From: Lyophyllum atratum | Lineage: Eukaryota; Basidiomycota; Agaricomycetes; Agaricales; Lyophyllaceae | DNA length: 64,000 nt | Direction: 5' to 3' | NCBI GenBank assembly: GCA_014905825.1 | Contig: JACGCN010000069.1 | Location: 89,440-153,439, forward strand | Shown: positions 1-11,429 of the stretch, one piece after another | Layout of the letters: each line of letters opens with the position of its first letter | Numbering within the stretch: position 1 is the stretch's first letter | Notes under the pieces: generated by a model | Database searches by the model: none | What the model was told of the DNA's origin: nothing | What the model saw: only the letters and a program-made list of their open reading frames with translations | Translations under genes and position numbers: made by a program

Positions 1-536
1 TGTACCCCAGATAATCGTGGATAATGAATGTGGCCAACTTGAAATGCAGCTCGGAGATACGCACCCCGTCCATTTGTCTCTTCACGAGACACACTAATTC
101 GCGTCCTTGCCAACACCTTCATCGCACTCCCTTCCCAGGATATCGCCTATCTCCTTCTATGATCTGACATATTAAGGCCAGGAGGATATCATCCTCAGCT
201 GATGCTGGTATTAACACGCATGCGTGTTCCTCGAGGCAGTGTACAATTCGCTTCCAAACACTGGTCAATAACCCTTACCTATGCGCCGAGGCTATGAACA
301 GTGTTGAGGTCAGGACTGGGCATTGGGCGCTAAGCTGCGCGGAAATGGAACATGTTGGATGTCGAAAACTGACGCCTAAAACTGACATTGCCAGTGGAAC
401 CATCCGTTCGCTCCATCCAAATCTTCGTATATTGCGTGTTGTTCTCAGGTACCTCATGTAGATAGGTATCCCTTTTCTCGGCTCTTGCAACTCCCCAGCT
501 CTTTGATCATCTTCTGTGAAATCCGATGACTTTTCC

Positions 537-543
537 TATATAA
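537..543 (+). promoter_or_regulatory. TATA-like box upstream of the first possible gene
   Basis: The motif TATATAA lies about 157 bases upstream of the ATG at 700 and precedes a pyrimidine-rich leader. It is the only promoter-like sequence I see in positions 1-699. The rest of that stretch shows no gene I can support. Confidence 0.35.
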
Positions 544-699
544 CGCTTGAAGGACTCAATTTAGCTCACGGCTCAGCAGGCCTGCCTGAGAACCCCATCA
601 ACCTATTCAAGCTCCGACCTTCCAATCTAGTCTGAATCAAACGTTGATCAAACGTGTCTAGGAGTCGATCCCTGTCAGTTCGCTCAGTTACAACTTACA

Positions 700-1387
700 A
701 TGTCTTCGATTCGAAGTGATGACAGGTAAGGCTATATTCGCTGGCGCGTGTTGACCTTCATGCTCATGTCCGATGTCTAGGGCCCATGTATCTTTGGCGC
801 ATCAGGGTTTTCTTTGCATTATACCCTTTCAATTTTGTTGAATTGAGGCTGCTCAGCGCTCAGTCCCCGTCGACGGTTCCTGAAGATCACATTCAGTTTC
901 AGCGAGATTCTCACAAATGCCACGCGTCCTTCCAGGTCTGGAATCCATCCTCGGTTCATATGTTACGGAAGGTCGCTCATTCAGTCTATAGTTCCCTGAT
1001 CTATATAGATTTCAGGGTCCTTTGACCCTTCAGCGCACTTTACTCTATGGCACTAATCGCTTATGCTACTTGGGGTAACGGTCTTGTTCTGAAGGTCACA
1101 TCTCTTCCGGGAAGGCGATCTTCCAGTATTCACCGGTGAGGTCGTTCTGCTTGACGTGCCTCAGACCGGATAACCATGAATTCCAGCAGAGCCCCCGAGT
1201 CATCCTAACGGTGCCAGGCCAAGAAGCGAACCGAGAACTTGGATTCGAAGAGTCACATAACGGAATCACAGCAATGTTCGACAAACATGTCAAACCTGCG
1301 CTCCTCGAGGCGAAGTCCAATTCACCCATATTTCGCTTCCGGTCCTTATCTGAGCGTCTTCCCATGCTGATGTTAATGGCTCCGTGA
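700..1387 (+). CDS. possible small multi-exon gene, function unknown
   Basis: I do not recognise this gene. The ATG at 700 opens a short exon with a good donor at 726 (GTAAGG) and an acceptor before 781. The next junctions (exon 781-806, acceptor before 857) keep phase and give a Ser/Arg-rich peptide. The last part, about 1136-1387, reads as coding (PRVILTVPGQEANRELGF, then FDKHVKPALLEAKSNSP) and ends at a TGA at 1385-1387. I could not resolve the exons between about 930 and 1136, so the model is incomplete and may be two fragments. A TATA-like motif sits at 537. The membrane-protein gene starts 169 bases downstream on the same strand. Confidence 0.3.
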
Positions 1388-1555
1388 ACTAAACGCCAAG
1401 TTCTCCATTCGTACTAGGACTGAGCATTCTGCATATCAAAAGAAGCGCCCATCAACATGGCCTGAACTTCGAACAAGGCAAGCTCCGCGATACATATAAC
1501 TTCGCAATGCGGGTCGACTTTCTGACAACTCCAACCGCCCCCCCTACCCTGGGTC

Positions 1556-3722
1556 ATGTTTCTATTAACCTTCTTCCTTTCCTTCGCGTTACTTATCCTC
1601 GCTGTTGTTGGGCAAGGACCCACTGGTACCGTTGTCACTGTCAATTATACTGACCCGCGCATAACGTGAGATGTGTTTCTATTGCTTTCCGGCTGGCTCC
1701 TCTCGCTGACTTTGTTTTTCAGGTTCTCGGGAACCTGGGGTTTGCTCAGAGAGGCGAATTGCGTCTGGACAGCCACTAGCGTTGTCGGAGGAACAGCATC
1801 GTTCCGTTTTCGAGGTCCTTTCCATGCTCATATTAGGAATCTTTGAGACTGACACGTCGTCCAGGCGTCGGTATTAAGATATTTGGCGACTACGTACTCA
1901 CTACAACTCCCGTGGTTCGCCTGGATGGAGTACAGCACCCTGTCATCCCTGGAGTTAATGGGCCCGCATGTGATGAGTTACTATTCGAGCAAGCTGGACT
2001 CGCCGACACGGAGCATACGGTAGAGCTGATTCTATCAAGATCAACGGGAGGCACAGTGGATCTGTCGAGTTTCATGTAGGTTCCCTGACATTTCAGTGGA
2101 TTCTGGACTGAAGTACCTCTTTAGTTACACAGAAGCGCCAGTGCCCGTGACGACCTCGAGCTCCACGCAAACATCAAGCTCCACGCAAGCCTCCACGCAA
2201 ACGCAAACCACCGCACCAACGCAAAGCCCCGTCCAAGCGGGTGACTCCGCATCGCAACCCCATAATCGTCTTGGTCCAGGTGCCATTGCTGGCATAGTTG
2301 TGGGTGCGGTTGCCGCCGCAGTGCTGGCTGTGCTTGCGTTCCTTGGGTCGGACCAGATAGCCCATGTCTTCGAATCTATGGTTCGCATTCCCTTGATTTT
2401 TACCCTTGTTGAACAGCGCCTGATTGCTGAACGATAGTTGTTCGGATTCTTCGCCTGGAAAAGCCGCCGCCTCATTTTCAAGGCGCCCAAGTCGCTGGGA
2501 CAAACCCAGGTTCGTGATAAACTGTTTTCTTCATGCTTCATATCTAATCTCACGACTATTGCGCCAGATTGCCCTCTTCCTGACAAATGGCGACATTCCG
2601 ATAGAGATCAATGATGAGGATGCGGAGAAGCCGGTCGTCTGGCAGGTGCGTACCTAGAATATCTGACTTGCTATCCCTTCCCCCTCATACGTGATAATCC
2701 TTCATGGTCAGGTGTTCAACATCGGTGGAGCTCGTGAGTACTAGGGGCTCTTCATCTTGTCACAAATTTTAAATGTCGCGATCTATAGAACGGGAGTTCA
2801 TGGTAGAGATTCCTGCAGTGTATGTCTGATAATTGCTGGGTGGTACCATCTCTGACGTGTTTACAGACCTGGTACAGGCGACGTCAAGCTTGGGTTCGCA
2901 ACCATAGACGAAAAGGAATCAGATGTCACGGTCGTACAGTGTCGAACGGCGGAGAGAGCACCTGTAAGCCTTGCGATATGGATCAGATGTTTTGGGAAGC
3001 TCATTCGTGTCCAAGGCTCGTTTGATTGACGAGAACGCATGGGAACACGGAGATGACGACACCGATGCGGCGACACCGGTAAAAGTAGACGCAAAGGCAC
3101 GGCCGAAGCTGACGGCGAGAAACACGAGTGGCTTCAAAACACGAATTGCCCTTGGTACGGCCCATTTCAATCGTCACTTGCCCCGGGACTCATTGCCCCA
3201 CTTCAGGAACATACCACGAGGAAGAGGAGAAGGTACGGCCCTTGCTTCTGGTCGAGCAGTTCCGGTATGTCCATCGCTTTCGATCTCTATACCACGATAT
3301 CTGACCTGCTCAAAGCGGGGACGAGGTCTACGTGGCCAAAGACGACCTCTATCTGCATGCCTTCCGAACGAATGGATACACTTGTCAGTTCTCCTTACAT
3401 GCAAGGTTCCGTATACTTATATGATTTTGACCTATGCAGCCGGCCAGTATGGTAAAGCCATAGTCAAAGATGTCATCGGGGACAGGCTCACCGAAAGTGG
3501 CGGGATCAGGCTTTCCAAGCTCAGCCCGGTGCGCATCTATTGCACAATTTTGAATGTATCACAAAACTGACTTGATCTCATCAGCTCACGAGTTGGTATA
3601 TCAAATCAGATAGTAGCGGACGACTAACGGTCAAGATCGGGCGCAACAGTCGCAAGGATGTCAAGGCTTATCGGCATGAATGTAAGATAGGCAAGGATGT
3701 AACTAAGCCCGTAGCTGTATGA
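1556..3722 (+). CDS. single-pass membrane protein with signal peptide, 14 exons
   Basis: Fourteen exons (1556-1665, 1723-1814, 1865-2075, 2125-2329, 2438-2509, 2568-2645, 2712-2733, 2789-2819, 2867-2963, 3016-3154, 3207-3264, 3316-3383, 3440-3528, 3585-3722) join with consistent phase into 469 aa. The N terminus is a hydrophobic signal peptide (MFLLTFFLSFALLILAVVGQ). An extracellular part follows with FSGTWGL and a Ser/Thr/Gln-rich stalk (SSSTQTSSSTQASTQTQT). One membrane helix lies near residues 192-214 (AIAGIVVGAVAAAVLALFGF), followed by a basic stop-transfer (KSRR) and a cytoplasmic tail of about 255 residues. This layout (secreted beta-rich domain, Ser/Thr stalk, one helix, long tail) is common in agaric surface proteins of unknown role. 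Sensing or wall attachment would be guesswork. The exon 4 donor at 2330 was chosen because it keeps the helix intact; a later donor does not hold the frame. Confidence 0.7.
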
Positions 3723-4763
3723 GTTCGTATGGCTTTTGTTGGACGACGGATCACTCAAAGTGGTGGCTATCGGATATGCCTTTAACGAAGTAGTATTTGC
3801 AATTTTTGTAATATTTGACGACTCTTACGATCTCATGAATGATACGCTTTCACTTGTTTCAAGCTTATCACCCGATACTCCCGGTAAATCGCGTAGTCAA
3901 GACCTCGTAGCTTTAAGCAGCTGAGATGTCCGCCAGTCGCCGTCGTAATCTCGAGTTCAAGAAGCCCATACAACAGAAGCGTCCAATGTCGCAAAGCTCA
4001 GTACCAGTGTCTTTACAGTACGGGTCCCGACCTTGATCTGGTTTACACTGTGTACTCTTCCTCCTCCGGCTTCTGCTCGTCGTGATATTTCCTTCAGTCG
4101 GAAAGTGCTACCCTCCCTCCAGCAGTGATCGCTCTCGGAGATACAACTTGTGCATTCTGAATGATTGATGCGACGATAGAATCACAGTACCTTCGACACG
4201 GTCTTCAAAATACATCAAGCTCGCGTGTGATGAAGATTCCAGGTCACCTGTGGAGAAGATCAACATTGAGTAGGAGAGTGGACGGCCGCGACTTGTAGAG
4301 TACATTACCATTCAAAGGAAGAATGGGAACTCCAATGACGACGCTATGGATCGTCCCTGACAAAGCTAAGATCCACTAAGCGCCGCAGACGCGAAGATAA
4401 TTCGAAGCATTCACAAGCACACACCGCAGAGGAATGCCTCGTCGGATCAGATGAATCGCCAAGCCGCCTCAGGTGCTTGCAGAAGATCCAGTACCAGATT
4501 CGAGGTTTCTCCCGGATAGCCTCATGGTTCGGCCTCCGACGACTGGAAAGGCTCCACCGTTACCCCTCAGTTACTGTATCACCCATGCGGCAACGACGCT
4601 GGAAGCAAAACGAAGAACCACTGAAAGTATCTTAGGCAAAGAACGTTCGACAAAGAGCTTTGAAAACCAAGACCCACCCATTTCGACTGCGTATCCAAAC
4701 CTTCCTATGCGCTGAGTCAATCCATAAAGTGGCGATACCGTACTGCAGATAATCGCACGGTCC
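3723..4763. other. intergenic, no gene seen
   Basis: Only short, unconvincing reading frames occur on either strand. I see no repeat shared with the rest of the window. It may hold the 3' ends of the two flanking genes, which converge here. Confidence 0.4.
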
Positions 4764-5380
4764 TCAAAAAGTAACGTCGGAAGTTCCAGTACAATTTGTT
4801 CGTTGAGAGGTCGACGACGTCGAAATGGAGTAAAAGCATTGAGGGGTATTGATAGAGAGCTGCCATATTCGATAAAATCTCCCATCTCCCACAGTGTCGA
4901 CGAGCTGGAGTGTTTCTTAGTCTATACGTGAATATCTGGGTAAAACAGTATGACGGGTTTTATGTACCTTCAGGCAGCCGATCTGGCGGAAATGATACAA
5001 ATTTGGGGAGAGAATCCGTTCGTTCGCCATTCTCATCGAGCGATAACGGGTTTTCCGCCCCGCCTACATAGCTGTTCAGTGACGTATCACCTCAGGATCC
5101 CATCCTAAGGAGCAAGGGTCCCCGACCACATGCGTAACTTATTCTTCATCCTGTCGACCATGTCAAAGGGATCATCATCGATTATAGAATCACTATCCGA
5201 CGTACGCGTACCAGAAAGACCAAGCCTGTGAGTGGGACAAAGGCCGCGTTGCGCTCCCAAATCCTGATCAGAAGCCGTCGTTCGAAAGATGCTGTTTGAA
5301 AGGCTTCTAGTGCGGCTGTATTGCTTGAGACCAGCATGCGTTATGCGAGTGAAGATGGGGATGGATGTCACTGCGCTCAT
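4764..5380 (-). CDS. hypothetical protein, three exons
   Basis: I do not recognise this protein. From the ATG at 5380, exons 5380-5127, 5071-4968 and 4915-4764 join in consistent phase into a 169-aa chain ending at TGA 4766-4764. The introns are 55 and 52 nt with GT-AG ends. Visible stretches include an acidic patch (SDSIIDDDPFDMVDRMKNKL) and a Ser/Thr-rich C terminus. No signal peptide or membrane segment is evident. It may be only the 3' part of a longer gene whose upstream exons lie in 5400-5900. It converges with the membrane-protein gene and points away from the F-box gene. Confidence 0.35.
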
Positions 5381-6045
5381 AATAGGGATTGATAGACTCG
5401 AGGTGGATGCGAAATGCGGGCGTCAAGGCTGGTGGCGATGCCATCAAACAACGGCTTGATCTCGGAACCCTCGGACATATCGGTTCATGTCTCTTGTCCG
5501 ACTCCCTCGTCCATTCGATCGCCTCAACTCAACGCTTTACCTTGCGATTTACTGCATTCAAACTCTCTTACAACGCCGTCTCCAAGATCATGCTTGAGTC
5601 ACAGTAACTCAAAGGCCAGACAAGGGTATTGGAAGGAGAGTCGTCAGCGCAGAATTGGCGCAGAACGACAACAAGGTGCTCTGCATGATACGTACCGAAC
5701 GAGTACGGCGAATTCAGTATCTCTCGTGACTTTCCTCTACCTTTTTATTCTTCCGCTGTCCAGAGGATCTTGCACCACCTGCTGCATCACACGTTCGCCA
5801 ACCACTCCCGCGACGAATCCCCACTCATGCCAACGATTACTCTGGATCTATCTCGCTATCTTCCGCCGTTTGGGCTGTTAAGGGTCTCCGGCTTTATTTA
5901 GAACTCGGTCTAGTATACGACCATATGATGGATCGAGGTCGAGGTGTTCTCTTCTATTCGCGCAAGGTCCCGTGCATCTTCTACTTATTCCCAAGTTCTA
6001 AGCTCCCTCCATGTTATGACTATGGCGTCTTGTTCGACTAGCATG

Positions 6046-6052
6046 TATAAAG
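6046..6052 (+). promoter_or_regulatory. TATA-like box before F-box gene 1
   Basis: TATAAAG lies 256 bases upstream of the ATG at 6308. Nothing else recognisable was found between 5381 and 6307. Confidence 0.3.
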
Positions 6053-6307
6053 TATCCCGGCCCCTTGTCCAATGATACCAGATCTGGGAGCGTCCCTGCG
6101 AGTTGTGTGTGTTGGACTGTTTGTTGACGACGGTGGGTCCGACCCAAGTGACATCAAATCCTTCTTCCCTTTCCGCTTTCATCAAGATTTCAGATTATCG
6201 AACCGCGCTTCCAGTCTGTTAGACAAGGCAAGTGTAGATCCTGTTATAACTTGTCCTTGGAGCTGACGAAGATCTCTATCGCTTTCACAGCTCCACTGTG
6301 TGAGATC

Positions 6308-8071
6308 ATGGACCATCTGACAGTTGAAGATCTCGCGCTACTTCACAAGCTCGAATTCGACGCTGCAGCAACAAATAGCGACATCCTCACAGATCAAGAG
6401 AAGATCCGTGCTAGAGCCATCAAACTGTATACAGAGCAATCGTTATCGTGCTTGGATCAGGAGATCACTTCAACTTCACTTCTCGCCCGACGCGAAGTCG
6501 TCGAACAGCGCCTATCCAAGATTGAATTTGCGCTCGCGCCCCACAAAAAGCTCCTTCCTGAACTCCTTGCCAACATCTTCCTTTGGTCAATGGCTGGAGA
6601 TTGGTTGAATTTCCCTACAGATCTCTCTCTCCCACCGTGGGTGCTACTCGAGGTTTGCTCCCAGTGGCGACAGGTAGCTTTGTCGGAACTGAATCTTTGG
6701 AACAAAGTCGTTCTTACGCACAGCCCTTCTATGAATACTGAAAGATTTTTGGAACTCGTATCACGAGTTCGTCCAGTCCTCCCTGCTGGTGGACCTTTGT
6801 ACATCGGCCTCCATTGCGACAATGAGTTGTGTGCAGACGGAGTCTTCGACGATTTCATCCTCCCCATGCTCCCCCGTATAAAGGACCTCCGCGTTCACGC
6901 CGATACATTCGCATTTTCGAAGCTATTCGATGCTCCACCCAACGCATTGACTTCACTCACGTCGATGCAGCTGCACTTGTCGAACATCAGCCGAACGGGC
7001 GTGTCAGATTTACCAGAATTCGACAGTGCCGTCATCTTTCGCCACGCCGCCAATCTCAGGCGGATTGAAATATATTCCCGCAAACTTGCGGCGCCTCTTC
7101 TTCTTCCTCTACCCCTTCCATGGCATCAGTTGTCTTCGCTCCTTTTGAAAGGTCTTCGGTACTTGACACCTTCACATCTAAACAATGTTCTTCAGGAGTG
7201 CGTCGAACTCCAGGAGCTTTCTGCTACCTTGAGCGGTGATACCGATGCTCTAGCAGTCGTCAGCGGGCTACATCTACTCCATCTACGAATTCTCGATCTT
7301 GATGGAAGCCTTGGAAAACCACATTCCTTGAGCAGACTGTTGTTTCCGTGGGCGCAGCTCACGACCATTCGTCTCTTCCGTTTCACCAGCATTGCGACGC
7401 CTTCCGAAACGTACGACATGCTTTCCGAATGTCCTCATTTGGAGCAGCTTTCAGTCGATACTCCCCGAATCCGAGTTGAATTAACGGATCTTCAGACTGG
7501 CGGTATCATCCTACCTCGCCTCACAAACCTCATCATCCGCCTCCCCGTCGGCAACTCCCTCATTATGAAGAATTTGGTGGTGCCAGCCCTGACATCACTT
7601 CACGTCGCGTGCACTGGTACCTACTTGATACCTGCTGAACTGATCTCCGACATGATCGCGCAATCGGGATGTTCTTTGCTCTCCTTGATTTGCGATACAT
7701 CGTATGTGGAGTATCAAGCCCTTGACAGACTTCTCCCACTTCTGGAATCTCTCGAGGAATTCATGGGATCCGACGTATTAATCCATACATCTGATATACA
7801 ACGGATTGCCAGTGGAGAAGTTCTTCCCCGGCTTCGGCGTCTTACTTGTCATCTAAGGGTGGACGCCCTTGAAGCATTTATAGACCTTCTCGAGACGCGT
7901 CTCACGCAGGAAGGAGCGGAAGACCAAAGGATATCGAGCATTCGTTATGCACGATGCTACATCGATCCAGTAGAAGACATTTCCAAGGCTGCTACGACAG
8001 CTGCACAGACAAGGGTGGAAGGCTTGAACGCCAAGTACGGATCAGATTTCGGGGTTTGTAGGGTTGGCTAG
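6308..8071 (+). CDS. F-box domain protein 1
   Basis: This is an uninterrupted 587-aa frame. The ATG at 6308 was chosen because the frame further upstream has no ATG. An N-terminal helical, coiled-coil-like segment (about residues 40-75, with SCLDQEI) precedes an F-box near residues 82-130 (LPELLANIFLW, then VCSQWRQVALSELNLW). A long leucine-rich, weakly repetitive C-terminal half follows, as in agaric F-box/LRR-like proteins. In the family, the F-box binds Skp1 in an SCF ubiquitin ligase and the C-terminal part selects the target; which target cannot be told. It is a paralogue of the genes at 13171 and 19779. Such F-box genes are heavily expanded in Agaricomycetes. No intron is needed. Confidence 0.85.
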   Translation: MDHLTVEDLALLHKLEFDAAATNSDILTDQEKIRARAIKLYTEQSLSCLDQEITSTSLLARREVVEQRLSKIEFALAPHKKLLPELLANIFLWSMAGDWLNFPTDLSLPPWVLLEVCSQWRQVALSELNLWNKVVLTHSPSMNTERFLELVSRVRPVLPAGGPLYIGLHCDNELCADGVFDDFILPMLPRIKDLRVHADTFAFSKLFDAPPNALTSLTSMQLHLSNISRTGVSDLPEFDSAVIFRHAANLRRIEIYSRKLAAPLLLPLPLPWHQLSSLLLKGLRYLTPSHLNNVLQECVELQELSATLSGDTDALAVVSGLHLLHLRILDLDGSLGKPHSLSRLLFPWAQLTTIRLFRFTSIATPSETYDMLSECPHLEQLSVDTPRIRVELTDLQTGGIILPRLTNLIIRLPVGNSLIMKNLVVPALTSLHVACTGTYLIPAELISDMIAQSGCSLLSLICDTSYVEYQALDRLLPLLESLEEFMGSDVLIHTSDIQRIASGEVLPRLRRLTCHLRVDALEAFIDLLETRLTQEGAEDQRISSIRYARCYIDPVEDISKAATTAAQTRVEGLNAKYGSDFGVCRVG

Positions 8072-8268
8072 GTGGTATGAGTTTGGAATAATTCGACGTG
8101 TTCGATCTGTATATCGCAGAATAACATTGGTCTCCGTCGATATCGGATACAAGGAGGTGGGTTGACCAAGATAATGAAATTCCACGTGTAGCAAATTTGA
8201 GCACAAGATGAGTTTCTCCGAGGAGGTGTTTTTCACCGAAATCGTATATCACCTCAAGGTACCGAAAC

Positions 8269-8800
8269 TCATACTGGAATACTATACAACGCAGCGAGAC
8301 GCCCCCCTCTCACCCTGCTATACATACTGAACCGGTTCGTCTCGTTCAAGATCTTTTGCTTTCTGGATATTGCCCCTCGATTCGTCTCTGTTTCCTCCCC
8401 AACCTTCACCCATAGACCGTTCGCCCCGTTCTGCTTCAAAAGTCCGTGATCCTCATTTTTTCCAGGCTTGTCAACGATTCTTCGTCCAGGTGGAGGGACA
8501 TTCGCATCATCATCAAGCTTCCTGTACCGCAAGCCCCACTCGATAAATGTTGAAGTCGTTCGATAGGCGAAGCCTGAGTGACGCCTGACCGATGAAGCCG
8601 ACACCGAAAGAACGTTGTGATTGAGGCCAAGTAGGCAACGATGGAAAGAATGATGGCGGTGCCCTGACCGAACGACAGTGAGGCTGGGTACTGCCACCTG
8701 CGATAAGAGAAACTCAGCCCCGGAGGAGGTGCAAACCTGCGGGAAACACATACCAGGAGTCAACCATCTTCCTCGTTGCACTGATCTACCTCTTCTACTT
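8269..8800. repeat. dispersed repeat, module B copy 1
   Basis: About 350 bases from 8435 match modules at 10285, 22410 and 23070 with many substitutions. Shared landmarks are GGACATTCGC/GGACACTCTC-type blocks and CCCTGACC(G/A)AACGA. On the minus strand each copy keeps an intron-like GTATGT...CAG next to a frame with GQG(I/T)(A/V)IILS, so the module may descend from a gene fragment. This copy is degenerate. Confidence 0.5.
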
Positions 8801-9018
8801 AGGGAGGGACGAAACCTGAGAAGATACGAGAGTATGACTGTACATAGTCGCAGTAACGAGGTGGGCCACTAAAGGGCAGGAACGATGATACTATGAAGTA
8901 TAACGCCCGGAGAGGTAACAGATTCAACGCGCTAATGTGAAAAGCTAAAGTTACGAGAGTATGAGTGTACAGAGACGTAGTAGCGAGATGGGGCACTAGA
9001 AGGAGCGGCAGCGAACTG

Positions 9019-10260
9019 CGATCGAAGTTAGACGTGGCGACATGGTGGAAGAGCACTGAGATGACAGGCCCTGGCGTTGGGGATGATCAGCCGCGTATAA
9101 GTAGAACCAGAAGCAAAGGCAGCACACCTCGTGGTACACAAGCCCATCGACTCGTCTCTGTTTGCTTTCACCAGTTGATGATCCAACATTCCGCCCTATT
9201 CTGCTCCAAAGAGTAGTGAGGTCGGTCCCTGATTGATGGGTGAAGAAGGAGCGACAGCGGGAGTGACCGCGATTGAAGATGGACGTGGCGGAGATGGTGG
9301 GAAGAGGAATGAGGTGATACGCGCTGGTGTTGGGGATGATCAACCGTATATAAGTGAAACCAAAGGGAAAGGCAGCACACCTCGTGGTATACATCGCCCA
9401 TCGATTCGTCTCCGTTGCCCTCCAGTTAATGTTCCAACAGTCCATCCCATTCTGCTCCAAAAAGTGGTGAGGCCGGTCCGTAACTGATGAGCGAAGAAGG
9501 AGCGACAGCGGCTGCGACCGCGGTTGAAGGTGGACGTGGCAAAGATGGTGGGAAGTGGAATGAGATGATACACGCTGGCGCTGGGGATGATCAGCCGCGT
9601 ATAAGACCAGAAGAAAGGGCAGCATACCTCGTGGTATACATCGCCCGTCGATCCGGCTCTGTTGCCTTCCCACCAGTTACTGATCTAACCCTAACCCCTC
9701 ACCCTCATTTTTGTTTCATTGCTCTACTACCTCTTCGACTGAAGGAGGGAGGAAAAGTCGGGAGGATACGAGAGTATGAGTGTACCTATATGTAAGTGGT
9801 GAGGTGGGGCCCTAACTGACGGACAAAGAAGAAGGAGCAGCGACCGCGATCGACGGTGGACGTGGCGACGGTGGTGAGGAGAGGAATGAGATGATGGGCG
9901 CTGGCGTTTGGGAATGATCAGCCGCGTTCAAAACAAAAACAAAAGGCAGCACACCTCGTGGTACGTATCGTCCCTCGATTCATGTCTATTGCCTCCCCAC
10001 CAGTTGCTGGAACGACATTCCGCCCCATTCTGCTCCGAAATGGTGAGGTCGGTCCCTAACTGAAGTACTGACAGGCGAAGGAGGGACAGCGGTACCGACC
10101 GCGATTGAAGATAGACGTGGCGGCGAGGAATGAGATGATACGCACTGGCGTTGGGGATGATTAGACGCATAGAAAAGCAAAAGTAAAGGTAGCATACATC
10201 ATGGTATATACCGCTCATCGAATCGTCTCCGTTGCCTCCCCACCTCTTACTGGATCCAAC
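9019..10260. repeat. about 250-bp tandem repeat, roughly five units (module A)
   Basis: The unit starts near CGCGATTGAAGATGGACGTG, at about 9019, 9269, 9519, 9848 and 10100. Each unit carries GGATGATCAGCCGCGTATAA or a variant, then a block like CACCTCGTGGTATACATCGC, then CATTCCGCCCCATTCTGCTC. Units differ by many substitutions and small indels, so the array is old. Single or partial units recur at 22270, 22760, 22890 and 26840. No conserved long frame runs through the units. Confidence 0.75.
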
Positions 10261-10284
10261 CATTCCGCCCCGTCGTGCTATCCG

Positions 10285-11425
10285 CGATGATGGTTTTGCC
10301 CAGATTTGTCGAGGACCCACTGTCCAGGCGGAGGGACGCTCTCCCGCCTCGTAAACCCCACTGAGATAGATATTGTATTCGTTCGACGGGCGAACCTGAC
10401 CGATGAACCCGACGCCGAAGGGAATTTGTGGACGAGGTCGAGATGGGAAGGATGGACAGAATGATCACGATGCCCTGACCAAACGACGGCGAGGCTGCGA
10501 GATGCCACCTGCAATGAAACAACACTAAGCCCCGGTCGAGGTCCAAATTGTGGGGGGCACATACCATGAGTCACCCCTCCTCCCCGTCGTCCCCTTGTTA
10601 TTACACTGCTCTATCCCGTCGTCCGTCGCCGCCATCGCCATCACAGACCTCGAATAGTGACATCGGCCTCCATTTCTCTTGGCCTCGCCTCAGATCATGA
10701 ACTATGTTCGACGTCGGCGTGACGGCAGTGGTTGACAGGTTGCGATTGGCAGCGAACGTACATAGATGGGTGGAGTTTCGACTCGGCTCCGAGGCAAGGG
10801 CGCGGTCAACCAGCAGGGGAGAGATAAGCACGCCATCCATCCATCCATCCATCCATCCTCTCATACGCGAACTCCGTGGTTTCCCCGACCTAAGAGAGCC
10901 TTTTAGACAGAACGGGGAACGAAAGGAAAATATAGCGTACTGGGTCGCGGGGATATGTCTTCCACGGACTTTGACTGCATTTCTGGCGAGGTGGAGCACA
11001 GAAAGCTAAGGGAGAGCGTAGGTGAGGTTGCAGGGGTGTATTCTGGAGATGGCGAGCTCCATGCTATGTAAATCGAGGAATTCGAAACAGGATGAGGGAG
11101 GACGGACCTTCCCAAGTTCGACATCCACAGTCACGCCGCACCCGCCATTCCTAGCTGCCGTAGCCTTCCTGTGCACATTCTGAAAGGATCCTAGGGCCTA
11201 AACCGAGAGGTGGTGCTGCCATTGGTTAGAGCGGTGATGCGATATCTGAGCGCTGAGCTTAGGTAGGACACATCGGGCGAGTCGGGTGAGGCTGGTGGAG
11301 TCCGGGGCCGTAAGTGAACAAGTTTGATTGGGGCGAGTTACAGACTAGAGCACTAGAAGCGGACATTGCAGTCAGGCGCTGTGGGTTGGGAGGACAGGTA
11401 GGGTGTTGATGTTGGTAGACTCGGA
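10285..11425. repeat. dispersed repeat, modules B, C and D
   Basis: This stretch is collinear with 23070-24200: module B, then a block with a Pol II-like ATATAGCG/ATATGGTG region near 10930, then a block ending near GTGTTGATGTT. It contains a short ATCC tandem repeat at 10838-10860. Part of module D also recurs inverted at 15091-15420. No intact gene is present. Confidence 0.6.
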
Positions 11426-11429
11426 CCTA

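Noticed and set aside
9685..9702. CTAACCCTAACCCCT, telomere-like
   Set aside because: Only two imperfect units inside the module A array; no telomeric run.
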